Positions 29,127 through 37,637 are shown, numbered from the stretch's first letter. The stretch is DNA of 39,955 nt from Deferribacteraceae bacterium (GCA_020054865.1 JAIHAR010000017.1:1-39955), one strand, 5' to 3'. The notes: generated from the sequence alone by a model not told the origin. A program made the numbers and translations.

Positions 29127-30356
29127 TTACCCCACCCTTTTTGACTCAAAGAAAATACAGTTTCGCCCACCTGCCTTAGCCATGTATAGATTTTTATCTG
29201 CCCGGTCGATTGTCAGTTTCACATCTTCTTCCGGGCGATATTTTGAAATCCCGATGCTTACCGTAATCGTTTTAATATCCTCGTTAAGCCTGAATTTTGT
29301 GCTTTCCATAGTTTGTTTTATCTGCCCTGCCACAGAAAAAGCATCATCAAAATCCCCTTTAACGGTAATTAAAAATTCCTCACCGCCATACCTGAAAGCT
29401 TCCACCTTTTCTGTCGTAAAATTTTTCAAAATTTTGCCAAAATGCCTTAAAACATTGTCACCGGCAAGGTGTCCATATGTATCATTGACATCCTTGAATT
29501 TATCTATATCAGACATAATAATATAAAAATCTTCCCCTTTTTTCACAGCTGCGATTTTAAGCTCGCTCAACACTTCCACCATTTTGTTTTTCCTGTAAAG
29601 TCCGGTCAGCTCATCTGTAAAGGATTGCTTCCTGTAATTTTCAATCTCTTTTTTCAGCTCCTCATACCTGTCTTTATAAGACATAAAGTCACTTTCCAAT
29701 TCACCAAAGGTATTTGCGAGGTTTCGCCTGAAAGTTTTCTTTGAATAAATTTTCTGCTCCAAAATTTCGGTCAGTGAATTTGTAAAATCAGCAACGTGTT
29801 TATGAAGATTTTCAGCAGAAATCCCCTTTTCTATATTTTCTTTTAAACCCTTTATATTGGTAAGCATATTTTGATCCTTCTCACTGTCAGAATCAATAAA
29901 CTTTAAATTTTCTTCCCTTAAAGATTGCACTTTATCGCTTGTATTTGATATCTTTCGTGAAAATTCTTTAATAAAAGAGTAAATATTTTCAAGGGTTGTT
30001 TCATAGTCATTAAAATATCTGCCAAATATTCCAATTATCTCACTCAGCTCATTTAAGAGATTGTAATTGTTCAACTTATCAAGTTTTCTTTCAATCAGCT
30101 CCATCTCTTCAAAGTCGAGGTACTTTTTCAAAATTGATGAATTGTTCTTAAAAGCCTTTTTTATATCCTGAGTAAAATCGGAAGAACCTTTGCTTAAGTC
30201 TTCGAAGAAAACTTTTATCTCAGAATCAGATACAAGATATTTCTTTATTGTGTCAGAATTAAACTGCTCCCCTGTCTGTCTTGTTTTTTTTAGTATAATG
30301 AGTATCTTTTTTGATATTAGCTCAAAAAACCTTAAATATTCCCTTTCCATGAGCAT
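29127..30356 (-). CDS. Diguanylate cyclase (GGDEF) with helical N-terminal region
   Basis: 409 residues. The first ~240 are helical and charged with no membrane helix, and contain coiled-coil segments, probably a sensing/dimerisation region. The GGDEF domain (about 240-409) has DELTGLYRKNKM, DIDKFKDVNDTYGHLAGD and the active site RYGGEEF; the product is c-di-GMP. No RxxD inhibitory site stands upstream of GGEEF (TEKV occupies that place). Start ATG 30356 or 30350; the frame reaches a TTG at 30386. First gene of a hyp-rnhB-uvrC block. Confidence 0.85.
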   Translation of the reverse strand: MLMEREYLRFFELISKKILIILKKTRQTGEQFNSDTIKKYLVSDSEIKVFFEDLSKGSSDFTQDIKKAFKNNSSILKKYLDFEEMELIERKLDKLNNYNLLNELSEIIGIFGRYFNDYETTLENIYSFIKEFSRKISNTSDKVQSLREENLKFIDSDSEKDQNMLTNIKGLKENIEKGISAENLHKHVADFTNSLTEILEQKIYSKKTFRRNLANTFGELESDFMSYKDRYEELKKEIENYRKQSFTDELTGLYRKNKMVEVLSELKIAAVKKGEDFYIIMSDIDKFKDVNDTYGHLAGDNVLRHFGKILKNFTTEKVEAFRYGGEEFLITVKGDFDDAFSVAGQIKQTMESTKFRLNEDIKTITVSIGISKYRPEEDVKLTIDRADKNLYMAKAGGRNCIFFESKRVG

Positions 30357-30387
30357 AAAATTAACACTTTTAAAGCAAAAAAACAAG

Positions 30388-30416
30388 TTGACTTTATAAA
30401 TTTAAGTGATTATATA
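30388..30416 (+). promoter_or_regulatory. Promoter of the aroF leader
   Basis: TTGACT (30388-30393), 17-base spacer, TATATA (30411-30416) on the plus strand. Transcription should begin about 30421-30424, which is the leader ATG itself or a few bases before it. On the opposite strand TATAAT overlaps the same place (30409-30414) and may serve the divergent cyclase gene, though without a good -35. Confidence 0.72.
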
Positions 30417-30423
30417 CAGCACT

Positions 30424-30528
30424 ATGAGTAAGAATTTTTTGCATCAGAAATTAAATCTGACATCTGCTTTTTCTTTCTTTTTTAGCTTTTTCTTTTTTTA
30501 CTTTTACAAGTTGAGGTGTACCGCCTGA
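30424..30528 (+). CDS. Phe-rich attenuator leader peptide of aroF
   Basis: 34 codons from ATG 30424 to TGA 30526-30528. Ten of 34 residues are Phe; residues 16-28 contain nine Phe and two Tyr, including two runs of three and four. This is the classic control-codon design of pheA/pheST-type leaders. The stop codon lies inside the antiterminator's left arm, so a ribosome reaching the end covers it. No ribosome site precedes the ATG, and the ATG is about where transcription begins. Confidence 0.85.
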   Translation: MSKNFLHQKLNLTSAFSFFFSFFFFYFYKLRCTA

Positions 30529-30570
30529 GGGTGAGCCTATAAATTAAAAATAATAAGGCCGCAGGCGGTA
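30519..30570 (+). promoter_or_regulatory. Antiterminator pairing of the aroF attenuator
   Basis: UACCGCCUG (30519-30527), at the end of the leader peptide, is fully complementary to CAGGCGGUA (30562-30570) in the terminator's 5' arm (9 bp, extendable by two G-C pairs after one mismatch). If a ribosome stalls at the Phe codons, this pairing forms and the terminator cannot. I do not see a separate classical 1:2 protector hairpin. Confidence 0.75.
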
Positions 30571-30591
30571 AAACCGTTTGCGGCCTTTTTT
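30555..30591 (+). terminator. aroF attenuator terminator
   Basis: A 13-bp stem (30557-30569 with 30573-30585, two G-U pairs, AAA loop), then six T (30586-30591). It lies 16 bases before the aroF start codon. A very stable intrinsic terminator inside the leader, mutually exclusive with the antiterminator above. Confidence 0.9.
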
Positions 30592-30607
30592 GTTAACGGA
30601 GGATTTT

Positions 30608-31624
30608 ATGATAGTAGTAATGGAAATTGGCGCCACAGAACAACAGTTGAAGGAAGTATGTGCAAAGGCTGAGGAGTTTGGTTTTAAACCGCACGTAATT
30701 TACGGCAAGGAAAGAAATGTGGTTGGGCTAATCGGACTAAGCGACAGAGACCACATCGGCCTTATAGGAGATATGCCAGGAGTTGACAAGGTATTGCCAA
30801 TAACAAAACCTTATAAGCTTGCAAGCCGCGAAGTAAAAAAGGAAAAGTCTGTAATCGATGTGTGCGGAGTAAAATTTGGTGGGGAAGAGATCGTCGTGAT
30901 TGCAGGACCATGTTCAGTGGAAAATGAGGAACAGATTGTAAAATCTGCCGAATATGTAAAAGCAGCAGGCGCAAAAATGCTCAGAGGTGGTGCATTCAAG
31001 CCCAGAACATCACCATATTCCTTTCAGGGTTTGGGCGAAGAAGGGCTAAAACTTCTTGCAAAAGCGAGAGAAGCAACAGGCCTTCCATTTGTTACTGAAG
31101 TTGTTAACCCGAGGGATGTTGATGTGGTATACAAATATGCCGATATGTTTCAGGTAGGAGCAAGAAATATTCAAAATTTTGCCCTTTTGTCACTTCTTGG
31201 CCAAACCAAAAAACCTGTATTGCTGAAAAGAGGGATGGCAACAACAATTGAAGAGTTTTTGATGTCTGCAGAATACATTCTCTCTGAAGGCAACAGTAGT
31301 GTTATTCTTTGTGAAAGAGGCATAAGAACTTTCGAAACAGCCACAAGAAACACCCTTGATATCAGCTGTGTCCCTGTTGTGCAGGAAAGATCACACCTGC
31401 CAATTATAATCGACCCAAGCCATGCTGCAGGACACTGGCATTACGTTACACCACTTGCAAGGGCGGGAATTGCCGTGGGAGCTGACGGAATAATTGTAGA
31501 AGTTCACCCGGAGCCAGAAAAGGCACTTAGCGATGGCGCCCAATCTCTAAAGCCTGATCAATTTATAAAAATGATGGGGGAATTAAGGACGATTGCCCTT
31601 GCTGTTGGAAGATATTTGAGATGA
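30608..31624 (+). CDS. aroF: 3-deoxy-7-phosphoheptulonate (DAHP) synthase, AroA-beta/Thermotoga type
   Basis: 338 residues. First step of aromatic amino acid synthesis. The N-terminal ~70 residues form a ferredoxin-like regulatory domain (IVVMEIGATEQQLKEV...KPYKLASRE) as in Thermotoga-type DAHPS, where it gives Phe/Tyr feedback inhibition. The barrel carries IAGPCSVE, RGGAFKPRTSPYSFQG, the metal Cys in VIAGPCS and IDPSHAAGH. ATG 30608 has GGAGG five bases upstream; an in-frame ATG at 30578 lies inside the terminator and is not used. Likely doubly controlled: attenuation by Phe-tRNA and allostery. Confidence 0.94.
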   Translation: MIVVMEIGATEQQLKEVCAKAEEFGFKPHVIYGKERNVVGLIGLSDRDHIGLIGDMPGVDKVLPITKPYKLASREVKKEKSVIDVCGVKFGGEEIVVIAGPCSVENEEQIVKSAEYVKAAGAKMLRGGAFKPRTSPYSFQGLGEEGLKLLAKAREATGLPFVTEVVNPRDVDVVYKYADMFQVGARNIQNFALLSLLGQTKKPVLLKRGMATTIEEFLMSAEYILSEGNSSVILCERGIRTFETATRNTLDISCVPVVQERSHLPIIIDPSHAAGHWHYVTPLARAGIAVGADGIIVEVHPEPEKALSDGAQSLKPDQFIKMMGELRTIALAVGRYLR

Positions 31625-31629
31625 AATGG

Positions 31630-31671
31630 TAACAGGTGATAAGTAATGAGTGATGGGTAATGGGTGACAGG
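31630..31671. repeat. Six degenerate heptanucleotide tandem repeats
   Basis: Consecutive heptamers TAACAGG, TGATAAG, TAATGAG, TGATGGG, TAATGGG and TGACAGG, beginning five bases after the aroF stop (one extra base before the last two). Consensus T-R-A-Y-R-R-G. Its origin is unclear; similar TGATGGGTAATGGG tracts occur in many bacteria. Confidence 0.7.
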
Positions 31672-31690
31672 ACCAAAAAATCCTGTCGCC
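31663..31690. other. Hairpin between aroF and comM (convergent ends)
   Basis: GGTGACAGGA (31663-31672), loop CCAAAAAA, TCCTGTCGCC (31681-31690): ten pairs with one G-T. Neither strand has a T-run after the stem, so it is not a standard terminator, though it sits where one would be expected for aroF and comM. Confidence 0.6.
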
Positions 31691-31714
31691 AAAAACTTAT
31701 TATTGCTTACACGA

Positions 31715-33217
31715 CTATGTTATATTGTCAAATCTGTACTGGCAGGCTTCGAGAATATGTTTTTTTGTAACTATTTCACTATTTTCAAGGTCGGCTATTG
31801 TTCTGCTTACCTTCAGTATTTTCATATAACTTCTTGCTGAGAGTTTGAATTTTTTGTGAAAAACTTCAAGTGTATCAAAAGCCTCATTTGATATTTTTGC
31901 ATACTTTTTGATATGTTTTTCACTCATTTGACTGTTGTAGTTTATCTTTTCATCAACAAACCTCTTTTTTTGCAAATCCCTTGCAACCACAACTCTTTCT
32001 TTTATTTTTAGAGAATTTTCCCCCTCGGGCAATTTATTTAATTCTTTTATATCCACAGCATCTACAACCACATGCAGGTCAATCCTGTCCATTATTGGAC
32101 CGGAAAGTTTACTTCTATATTTTTGAATCTGGGCTGCAGTGCATACACATTCCTTTTCAGTACCATAATAGCCGCATGGACAGGGATTGCAAGCTGCCAC
32201 AAACATAAAATTTGCAGGATAAACAACTGTCCTGTTTGCCCTACTGACTGTCACCACCCTGTCTTCCAGGGGCTGACGAAGCACCTCAAGTACATTTTTT
32301 TTAAACTCAAGAAATTCATCAAAAAATAAAATTCCATTACTGGCAATACTCACCAAGCCAGGTTTCGCGTCCTTGCCGCCCCCTACAACAGCGACATCGC
32401 TTGCAGTAGGATGCGTGATTATAAAAGGTCTTTTTTGAACGAGCCCTTTATTGTCCCGCAAAAGCCCTGCTACCGAGTGAACTTTAGTAGTTTCAATAGC
32501 CTCATCGATTGTCATTTCTGGCATTATTGTAGGGATACGTTTTGCTATCATAGTCTTACCGCTTCCCGGAGGTCCCATCATCAAAATATTGTGCATCCCC
32601 GCAGCAGCAATCTCCGAAGCCCTTTTTATAAAAAACTGCCCTCTTACATCTGCAAAATCCAAATCGTATAATCCTGACTCAAAAACTATCTCTTCGCTAT
32701 AAGCCTCTTTTTTATTACCGTTAAGAAACTCTATAACTTCAGACAAATTATCAAATCCATAAATTTCGATATTCTTTAATACTGAAGCCTCTTTTACATT
32801 TTCATTTGGAATAATTACTTTTGTTTTATCTGGAAGACTTGAAACAAAAGGGAGAATCCCCGCCACACCCCTTAATTTTCCATCAAGTGACAATTCACCT
32901 GCCAGGGCATAATTTTCAAGGTTTTCCTCAATCATGCCTGATGCCTTAATCAGGCAAACTGCCACAGGGAGGTCAAAGTGGCTTCCATCTTTTTTTAAGT
33001 CTGCAGGCGCAAGATTTACCGTAATAGGTCTGTCAAAAATATTAAAATCAATATTTTTCAGCGCAGATTTTACCCTTTCTTTGCTCTCTTTGACAGCACC
33101 TTCAGCAAGCCCTACAACATTAAAGGATGGCAGGCCCATACTTCTGATGTCAGCCTCAACATCTACCTGCTCTGCTGAAATACCTATCAATGTGAAAGTT
33201 TTTACCTTTGCAAACAT
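31715..33217 (-). CDS. comM: ComM/YifB-family AAA+ ATPase (Mg-chelatase-like)
   Basis: 500 residues. N-terminal ChlI-like domain (VDVEADIRSMGLPSFNVVGL), Walker A GPPGSGKTM, Walker B GILFFDEFLEF, and a cysteine-rich loop (CNPCPCGYYG...ECVC) typical of the family; the C-terminal Mg-chelatase-like domain starts ARSYMKILKVSRTIADLE. In transformable bacteria ComM is a hexameric branch-migration helicase for integrating incoming DNA. The start follows the sppA end by 11 bases. Confidence 0.92.
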   Translation of the reverse strand: MFAKVKTFTLIGISAEQVDVEADIRSMGLPSFNVVGLAEGAVKESKERVKSALKNIDFNIFDRPITVNLAPADLKKDGSHFDLPVAVCLIKASGMIEENLENYALAGELSLDGKLRGVAGILPFVSSLPDKTKVIIPNENVKEASVLKNIEIYGFDNLSEVIEFLNGNKKEAYSEEIVFESGLYDLDFADVRGQFFIKRASEIAAAGMHNILMMGPPGSGKTMIAKRIPTIMPEMTIDEAIETTKVHSVAGLLRDNKGLVQKRPFIITHPTASDVAVVGGGKDAKPGLVSIASNGILFFDEFLEFKKNVLEVLRQPLEDRVVTVSRANRTVVYPANFMFVAACNPCPCGYYGTEKECVCTAAQIQKYRSKLSGPIMDRIDLHVVVDAVDIKELNKLPEGENSLKIKERVVVARDLQKKRFVDEKINYNSQMSEKHIKKYAKISNEAFDTLEVFHKKFKLSARSYMKILKVSRTIADLENSEIVTKKHILEACQYRFDNIT

Positions 33218-33228
33218 TTCAATTAGTT

Positions 33229-34086
33229 TTACCCTTCAAAAAGGTAATATAAAAAACTATTCGACTGAAACTTATTTCTAAAATTGGTAACAGTTTCGTT
33301 TAATTTTGACAGCAAATCAGCTTTTGTAACATCAAAAAATAACTCAACATCTTTCAAATTGTAGCTCTTTTTCATATCTTCAAATGCATCCATATAAGTA
33401 CCAAGCTCATCCACAAGCCCTATCTCTTTTGCAACGCTGCCAATTATAATTCTACCATCCGCATATTTCAGTAATGTCTGCCTGTCAATCTTCCTTGAAG
33501 ATAAAATATCATTTACAAATTGCTCATAAACCTGCATAACGGAGCCTTCAAGAAGCTTAATTTCTTCTTCAGTCATTTCTCTGTTTGGTGAGCCTATATC
33601 CTTAAATTTCCCTGATTTTATCGTCTTGAAATCTACACCTATTTTTTCGTACAAACCTTTCATATTGGGAAATTTGATTATCACACCTATACTTCCGGTG
33701 ATGGTGCCAGGTAAAGCATATATTTTATCAGAAGCAACGGATACATAATATCCGCCGGAAGCGGCAAGAGACTGCATTGCCACATAAACAGGCTTATCAA
33801 TTTTTTTAACATAACTATAAATCTCCTGGCTCGGTGCAACACCGCCTCCCGGAGAATTGACTCTCAGTATAAATCCTTTGACTTTTTCATTTTTTTCATA
33901 TTTTTTGAATTTGTTGATAATTGAAGCCGACTCATAAATGACATTCTCAAGGTCTATAACAACAATTTTATTCTTTGTAAGCTCAGCTACATCTGCTCCA
34001 TTGTAATACAGTATTGAAGAGAATATAAACCCGACAACAAACAATACAAAAACAACTTTAAATATCCTCTTTATCCATTTATTCAT
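33229..34086 (-). CDS. sppA: Signal peptide peptidase SppA (short form)
   Basis: 285 residues. One N-terminal membrane anchor (RIFKVVFVLFVVGFIFSSILYY), then the serine protease domain. The nucleophile is the Ser of SLAASGGYYVS (about residue 110) and the Lys of IKSGKFKDIGSP is its partner. Cleaves leftover signal peptides at the membrane. I use ATG 34086 with AGGGG six bases before; ATG 34092 is too close to it. Between the exchanger and comM. Confidence 0.9.
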   Translation of the reverse strand: MNKWIKRIFKVVFVLFVVGFIFSSILYYNGADVAELTKNKIVVIDLENVIYESASIINKFKKYEKNEKVKGFILRVNSPGGGVAPSQEIYSYVKKIDKPVYVAMQSLAASGGYYVSVASDKIYALPGTITGSIGVIIKFPNMKGLYEKIGVDFKTIKSGKFKDIGSPNREMTEEEIKLLEGSVMQVYEQFVNDILSSRKIDRQTLLKYADGRIIIGSVAKEIGLVDELGTYMDAFEDMKKSYNLKDVELFFDVTKADLLSKLNETVTNFRNKFQSNSFLYYLFEG

Positions 34087-34088
34087 CT

Positions 34089-35063
34089 TCATCCCCTGAC
34101 AATTATAACTGAGTATACCACATAAAAAAGCAAAATATAAACAGAATACAAAGAAATATGACCAAATCTGAATTTTGAAAGTTTATCCTGCTGAATACCA
34201 AGTACAGCAATGATTACAATTATTGCTGAAGAAATTGCAGCGGTAAGGTTTACCTTTGATGAGGCTGCAAAAATATCCCCTCTGGTATAAAATATATCCG
34301 CAACAGGAATTACCGTGACGTTAAAAACATTTGAGCCAAGCAGATTACCGATTGCCATATTCGGCGAGCCAACTCTGACAGCACCTATACACGCAGACAC
34401 TTCCGGCAATGATGTAACAGCAGCAAGTAAAAACGAACCCACAACAGTCCGCCCCAAACCGGTTGATTCGGCTATTGCATCCGCACTTTTACTTAACAAA
34501 AGCCCCGCAAAAACTATTATTGAAGCCATTACCATAAACATAAAAACTGCCTTGTTAAGGCTTACTTCCTGCTCATCACCTTCAGCTGCTGAATCACTCA
34601 TATCGATTGTCCGGTAAGCGCTGTACATCGAAAGCAGATAAGTTACAAATATTGCCAGACTTACCAAATTTATCAAACCGAAAACTTTTATATTGAGAAG
34701 AAAACCGAAAGCTGACACAAGAGGAAGAAGAATTGCAAAAGATGCAGTCACAATATTGGAAAGGCTTACACTTTGAAAAACACTGTCTTTTTTGAAAATG
34801 GCATCAAGCAAAAATATAATGAGTATATTAAACATATTTGAGCCATAAACATTTCCAAAAACAAGATCGGGTGCATCCACAATAGTAACTGAACCAATTG
34901 AAGATATAAGCTCAGGAAGGCTTGTAAATAGCGCAATAAAAGTTACCCCCACAAAGCTGTGCCCCAAAGGTGTCTTTGTAGCAATAACATCTCCGTAATC
35001 CGACAGCTTAATTCCGCTGTAAATTACAAGTATAGATGCAACTATAAACAACAAAAAATACAT
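34089..35063 (-). CDS. Sodium/calcium exchanger family protein (CaCA, YrbG-like)
   Basis: 324 residues, about ten membrane segments. The two inverted alpha repeats are GHSFVGVTFIALFTSLPELI with FGNVYGSNMFN, and GRTVVGSFLLAAVTSLPEVS with IGNLLGSNVFN, each with the T-S-L-P-E ion-site core. The central loop (SAAEGDEQEVSL) is short. I start at ATG 35063; the frame extends to TTG 35078 inside the rpsA terminator. GAGG lies nine bases before the ATG. Ends in an ATGA overlap region with sppA. Confidence 0.88.
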   Translation of the reverse strand: MYFLLFIVASILVIYSGIKLSDYGDVIATKTPLGHSFVGVTFIALFTSLPELISSIGSVTIVDAPDLVFGNVYGSNMFNILIIFLLDAIFKKDSVFQSVSLSNIVTASFAILLPLVSAFGFLLNIKVFGLINLVSLAIFVTYLLSMYSAYRTIDMSDSAAEGDEQEVSLNKAVFMFMVMASIIVFAGLLLSKSADAIAESTGLGRTVVGSFLLAAVTSLPEVSACIGAVRVGSPNMAIGNLLGSNVFNVTVIPVADIFYTRGDIFAASSKVNLTAAISSAIIVIIAVLGIQQDKLSKFRFGHISLYSVYILLFYVVYSVIIVRG

Positions 35064-35076
35064 ACCCTTTTGCCTC

Positions 35077-35101
35077 AAAAAAAAGGGGGCTTAAAAGCCC
35101 C
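35077..35101 (-). terminator. Terminator after rpsA
   Basis: On the minus strand GGGGCTT-TT-AAGCCCC (35086-35101) forms a 7-bp stem, then CTTTTTTTT (35077-35085). It begins four bases past the rpsA stop and ends just before the ribosome site of the exchanger gene, so downstream genes need readthrough or their own promoter; none is clear. Confidence 0.88.
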
Positions 35102-35104
35102 GAT

Positions 35105-36802
35105 TTATTTAATCTCGTCAATTTTGTCTTTTATCAGGGCTCCTAGATTAAAAGAGCTGTCTGATTTATCCTGAATCTGTTTCAAATATTCTTTGACTTC
35201 CCTTTTTTCAGCATCGAGCTTATATTTCTTTACGGACAATATAACTTTTTTCTCCCTTTTGTCTGCTTTGTTGACAACCGCTTTTAGCTTATCACCAACT
35301 TTGCAGAACTCCTCAGGGATAACTTTCTGCTCATCAAGCTCTTTTGCGGGGATAATCCCGGTAAGCCCTTTGGGAAGCTCCACAACAACATTATCTTTAT
35401 TAACTTCAGTTACCTCCACATCAAGCACCTTGCCTGCCGGCAAAAGCTTGTCTATTTCTTTCCACGGATTCTTTTCAATCTGCTTTATACCAAGAGATAT
35501 TCTTTCTTTGTCTTCATCAATTTTAAGAATTTTGGCAGTAATTTCATCCCCAACTTTAAATTTTTCATTCAAATCTTCTATTTCTTCTGTCCAGGAAATA
35601 TCAAGCTTTCTAACAAGACCATCTATGTGAGCTCCAAAATCCACAAAAAGACCAAAATCAGTTATCCCCTTAATTTTCCCGGTAACAACTGAACCTTCAG
35701 GGTGGTTATTTTTAAGGGTTACCCATGGATTCTCAGTAAGAAGTCTCAGAGACATAATAACTTTCTTATGTTCATCGTCAATACCTATTACTTTCCCTTC
35801 AACAATATCCCCTCTTTCAAGCTTCACATTGGAGTTTTTTATCCACGATAACTCTTCCTCAGGGATAAATCCGTCAATTCCAGGCTCAAGCTCAAGCACA
35901 TATCCTTTTTTCCTTCTTGTGATAATTCTCCCTTTCGCTTCACCATCCACAGGATATTTATCTTTGACTTTATCCCATGGGTCTTCTTTCAGTTGCTTTA
36001 ACCCAAGCTCTATTTTCTGATTTTCTTTGTCAATATTCAAAACAACTGTTTCAACAGTGTCATCAAGCTCAAAATACTTTGACGGGTGCTTTACCTTACC
36101 CCAATCGATATTGTCTCTATGCAGAAAACCATCAACAGCACCAACATTTATAAACACGCCAAATTCTTTAACAGTTTTTACCTTCCCTTTAACCTTATCA
36201 CCCACTTTCAAGGCTTCAAAAAACTTTTTCTTTTCCTCTTCTGCTGATTCAATAATATAAAGTTTGTGGGAAGCAAGAATACTTTTTGCTTTTTTGTCAA
36301 CTTTAAGGATTTTACAGTTAAACACTTTACCAATATAATTTTTTTGATCTTTTGTCTTGCTTCTAAGGTCTATGTGATTTGAAGGTATAAATACTGCAAT
36401 TTCACCTGCCTTTCCCAAAAATCCCTTATCATTGCTGCTCTCAATCTTCACAGCAACAGGCTTGTTTTTATCAAACTTGTCCAGAATTTCATCAAAATCT
36501 CTCTGTTGGTTCAAGACCTTTCTTGAGAGTCTTACATATCCTCCACCACCCTGGACACCTTCAACTATAGCCTCTATTTCATCGCCAACATTGACTTCCA
36601 GCTTGCCATCCTTTTCCAGTTCACTTTTATCAATAATACCTTCAGATTTATATCCTATATTTACAAGAATATCAGTACCATTTATAGCAACCACCGACCC
36701 TTTTACAATACTCCCCTTAGACGGCGGATTGAGAGAATCTTCAAGCATCGACTCAAAGTCCTCAAATTTCATTTCATTGTTCATCCCATTATTCTCCTGC
36801 AT
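35105..36802 (-). CDS. rpsA: 30S ribosomal protein S1
   Basis: 565 residues with six S1 (OB-fold) repeats in a row, about 30-100, 115-180, 200-270, 285-355, 370-440 and 455-525; repeats three to six show GKVKTVKEFGVFINVG, GRIITRRKKGYVLEL, GKIKGITDFGLFVDFG-type openings. S1 unwinds mRNA and helps ribosomes on leaders without strong ribosome sites. ATG 36802 has AGAGG six bases before it; it overlaps ispH by 14 bp. The ispH-rpsA-cmk neighbourhood is common in Firmicutes and Deferribacteres. Confidence 0.94.
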   Translation of the reverse strand: MQENNGMNNEMKFEDFESMLEDSLNPPSKGSIVKGSVVAINGTDILVNIGYKSEGIIDKSELEKDGKLEVNVGDEIEAIVEGVQGGGGYVRLSRKVLNQQRDFDEILDKFDKNKPVAVKIESSNDKGFLGKAGEIAVFIPSNHIDLRSKTKDQKNYIGKVFNCKILKVDKKAKSILASHKLYIIESAEEEKKKFFEALKVGDKVKGKVKTVKEFGVFINVGAVDGFLHRDNIDWGKVKHPSKYFELDDTVETVVLNIDKENQKIELGLKQLKEDPWDKVKDKYPVDGEAKGRIITRRKKGYVLELEPGIDGFIPEEELSWIKNSNVKLERGDIVEGKVIGIDDEHKKVIMSLRLLTENPWVTLKNNHPEGSVVTGKIKGITDFGLFVDFGAHIDGLVRKLDISWTEEIEDLNEKFKVGDEITAKILKIDEDKERISLGIKQIEKNPWKEIDKLLPAGKVLDVEVTEVNKDNVVVELPKGLTGIIPAKELDEQKVIPEEFCKVGDKLKAVVNKADKREKKVILSVKKYKLDAEKREVKEYLKQIQDKSDSSFNLGALIKDKIDEIK

Positions 36803-37637
36803 GTTCAACCTCTTTTAAAAATTCTATAACCTCATCTATTAAAAACTTAGGAGTGCTTGCTCCAGCGGTTATGCCAACATTTTCTACCCCAATAAGATCA
36901 GATTTGTCAATCTCATCTTTTGTTTCAATATGAAGCACTTTGGGGCATATTTCCTTGCAAATCTCATAAAGTCTTGTGGTGTTTCCACTGTTTTTCCCAC
37001 CGATTACATACATTATATCTGAAATTAAAGCAACCTTTTTTGCTGCTTCCTGCCTGTGGGTTGTTGCGTTGCAGATTGTATTTACAATTTTAAGCTCATT
37101 GCATCTAAGTTTTAACACATCCACCACCCTATCAAACTCTGCCCTATTTTGCGTAGTCTGGGCTACCACACCTATTTTGTCATGAAAATCAATGCATTGT
37201 TCTGCTTCCTCAGCATTTTCAACCACCACAAAACCGTTGTTTGCATAGCTTATTATCCCTTTTACTTCAGGATGTTCTTTTTCGCCAAATACAACAAGAA
37301 AATAACCATCACTGCTTAAAATAGCAGCCTGATTCTGCGCCCTTGTTACAAACGGACAGGTGGCATCCACAATTTTCACATTGCTTGACTTTAAAGTTTC
37401 AATATGCTCCTTTGGTACCCCATGGGACCTGATAACAACAGTATCAGCATCTTTTACATCCTCAAGTTTTTTTACGCCTACCCCTTTCTCCTCAAGTTTC
37501 TTTACCAATTGAGGATTATGAATAATAGGCCCCAATGTATATACATTTTTCCCTTCTACGGAAGTCTCTTCAACGATTTTTACAGCCCTTTCAACACCAA
37601 AGCAAAACCCTGAATAATCCGCCACAATTATATTCAT
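36789..37637 (-). CDS. ispH: 4-hydroxy-3-methylbut-2-enyl diphosphate reductase (LytB)
   Basis: 282 residues. Last step of the MEP isoprenoid pathway; [4Fe-4S] ligands are the cysteines in SGFCFGVERAV (about 12), VDATCPFV (about 95) and NTICNATTHRQ (about 192). RSHGVPKEH and the catalytic Glu in VFGEKEHPEV are also present. Starts in an ATGA overlap with cmk and overlaps rpsA. Confidence 0.95.
   Translation of the reverse strand: MNIIVADYSGFCFGVERAVKIVEETSVEGKNVYTLGPIIHNPQLVKKLEEKGVGVKKLEDVKDADTVVIRSHGVPKEHIETLKSSNVKIVDATCPFVTRAQNQAAILSSDGYFLVVFGEKEHPEVKGIISYANNGFVVVENAEEAEQCIDFHDKIGVVAQTTQNRAEFDRVVDVLKLRCNELKIVNTICNATTHRQEAAKKVALISDIMYVIGGKNSGNTTRLYEICKEICPKVLHIETKDEIDKSDLIGVENVGITAGASTPKFLIDEVIEFLKEVEHAGE

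Noticed and set aside
30578..30607. In-frame ATG giving a ten-residue extension of aroF
   Set aside because: It lies inside the terminator hairpin; ATG 30608 has GGAGG at normal spacing.
31630..31671. Possible CRISPR-like array
   Set aside because: Unit length is seven bases without spacers; it is a simple degenerate tandem repeat.
35193..36818. Several Ser-rich plus-strand frames opposite rpsA
   Set aside because: They mirror the Lys/Glu-rich S1 repeats on the other strand; no independent coding evidence.
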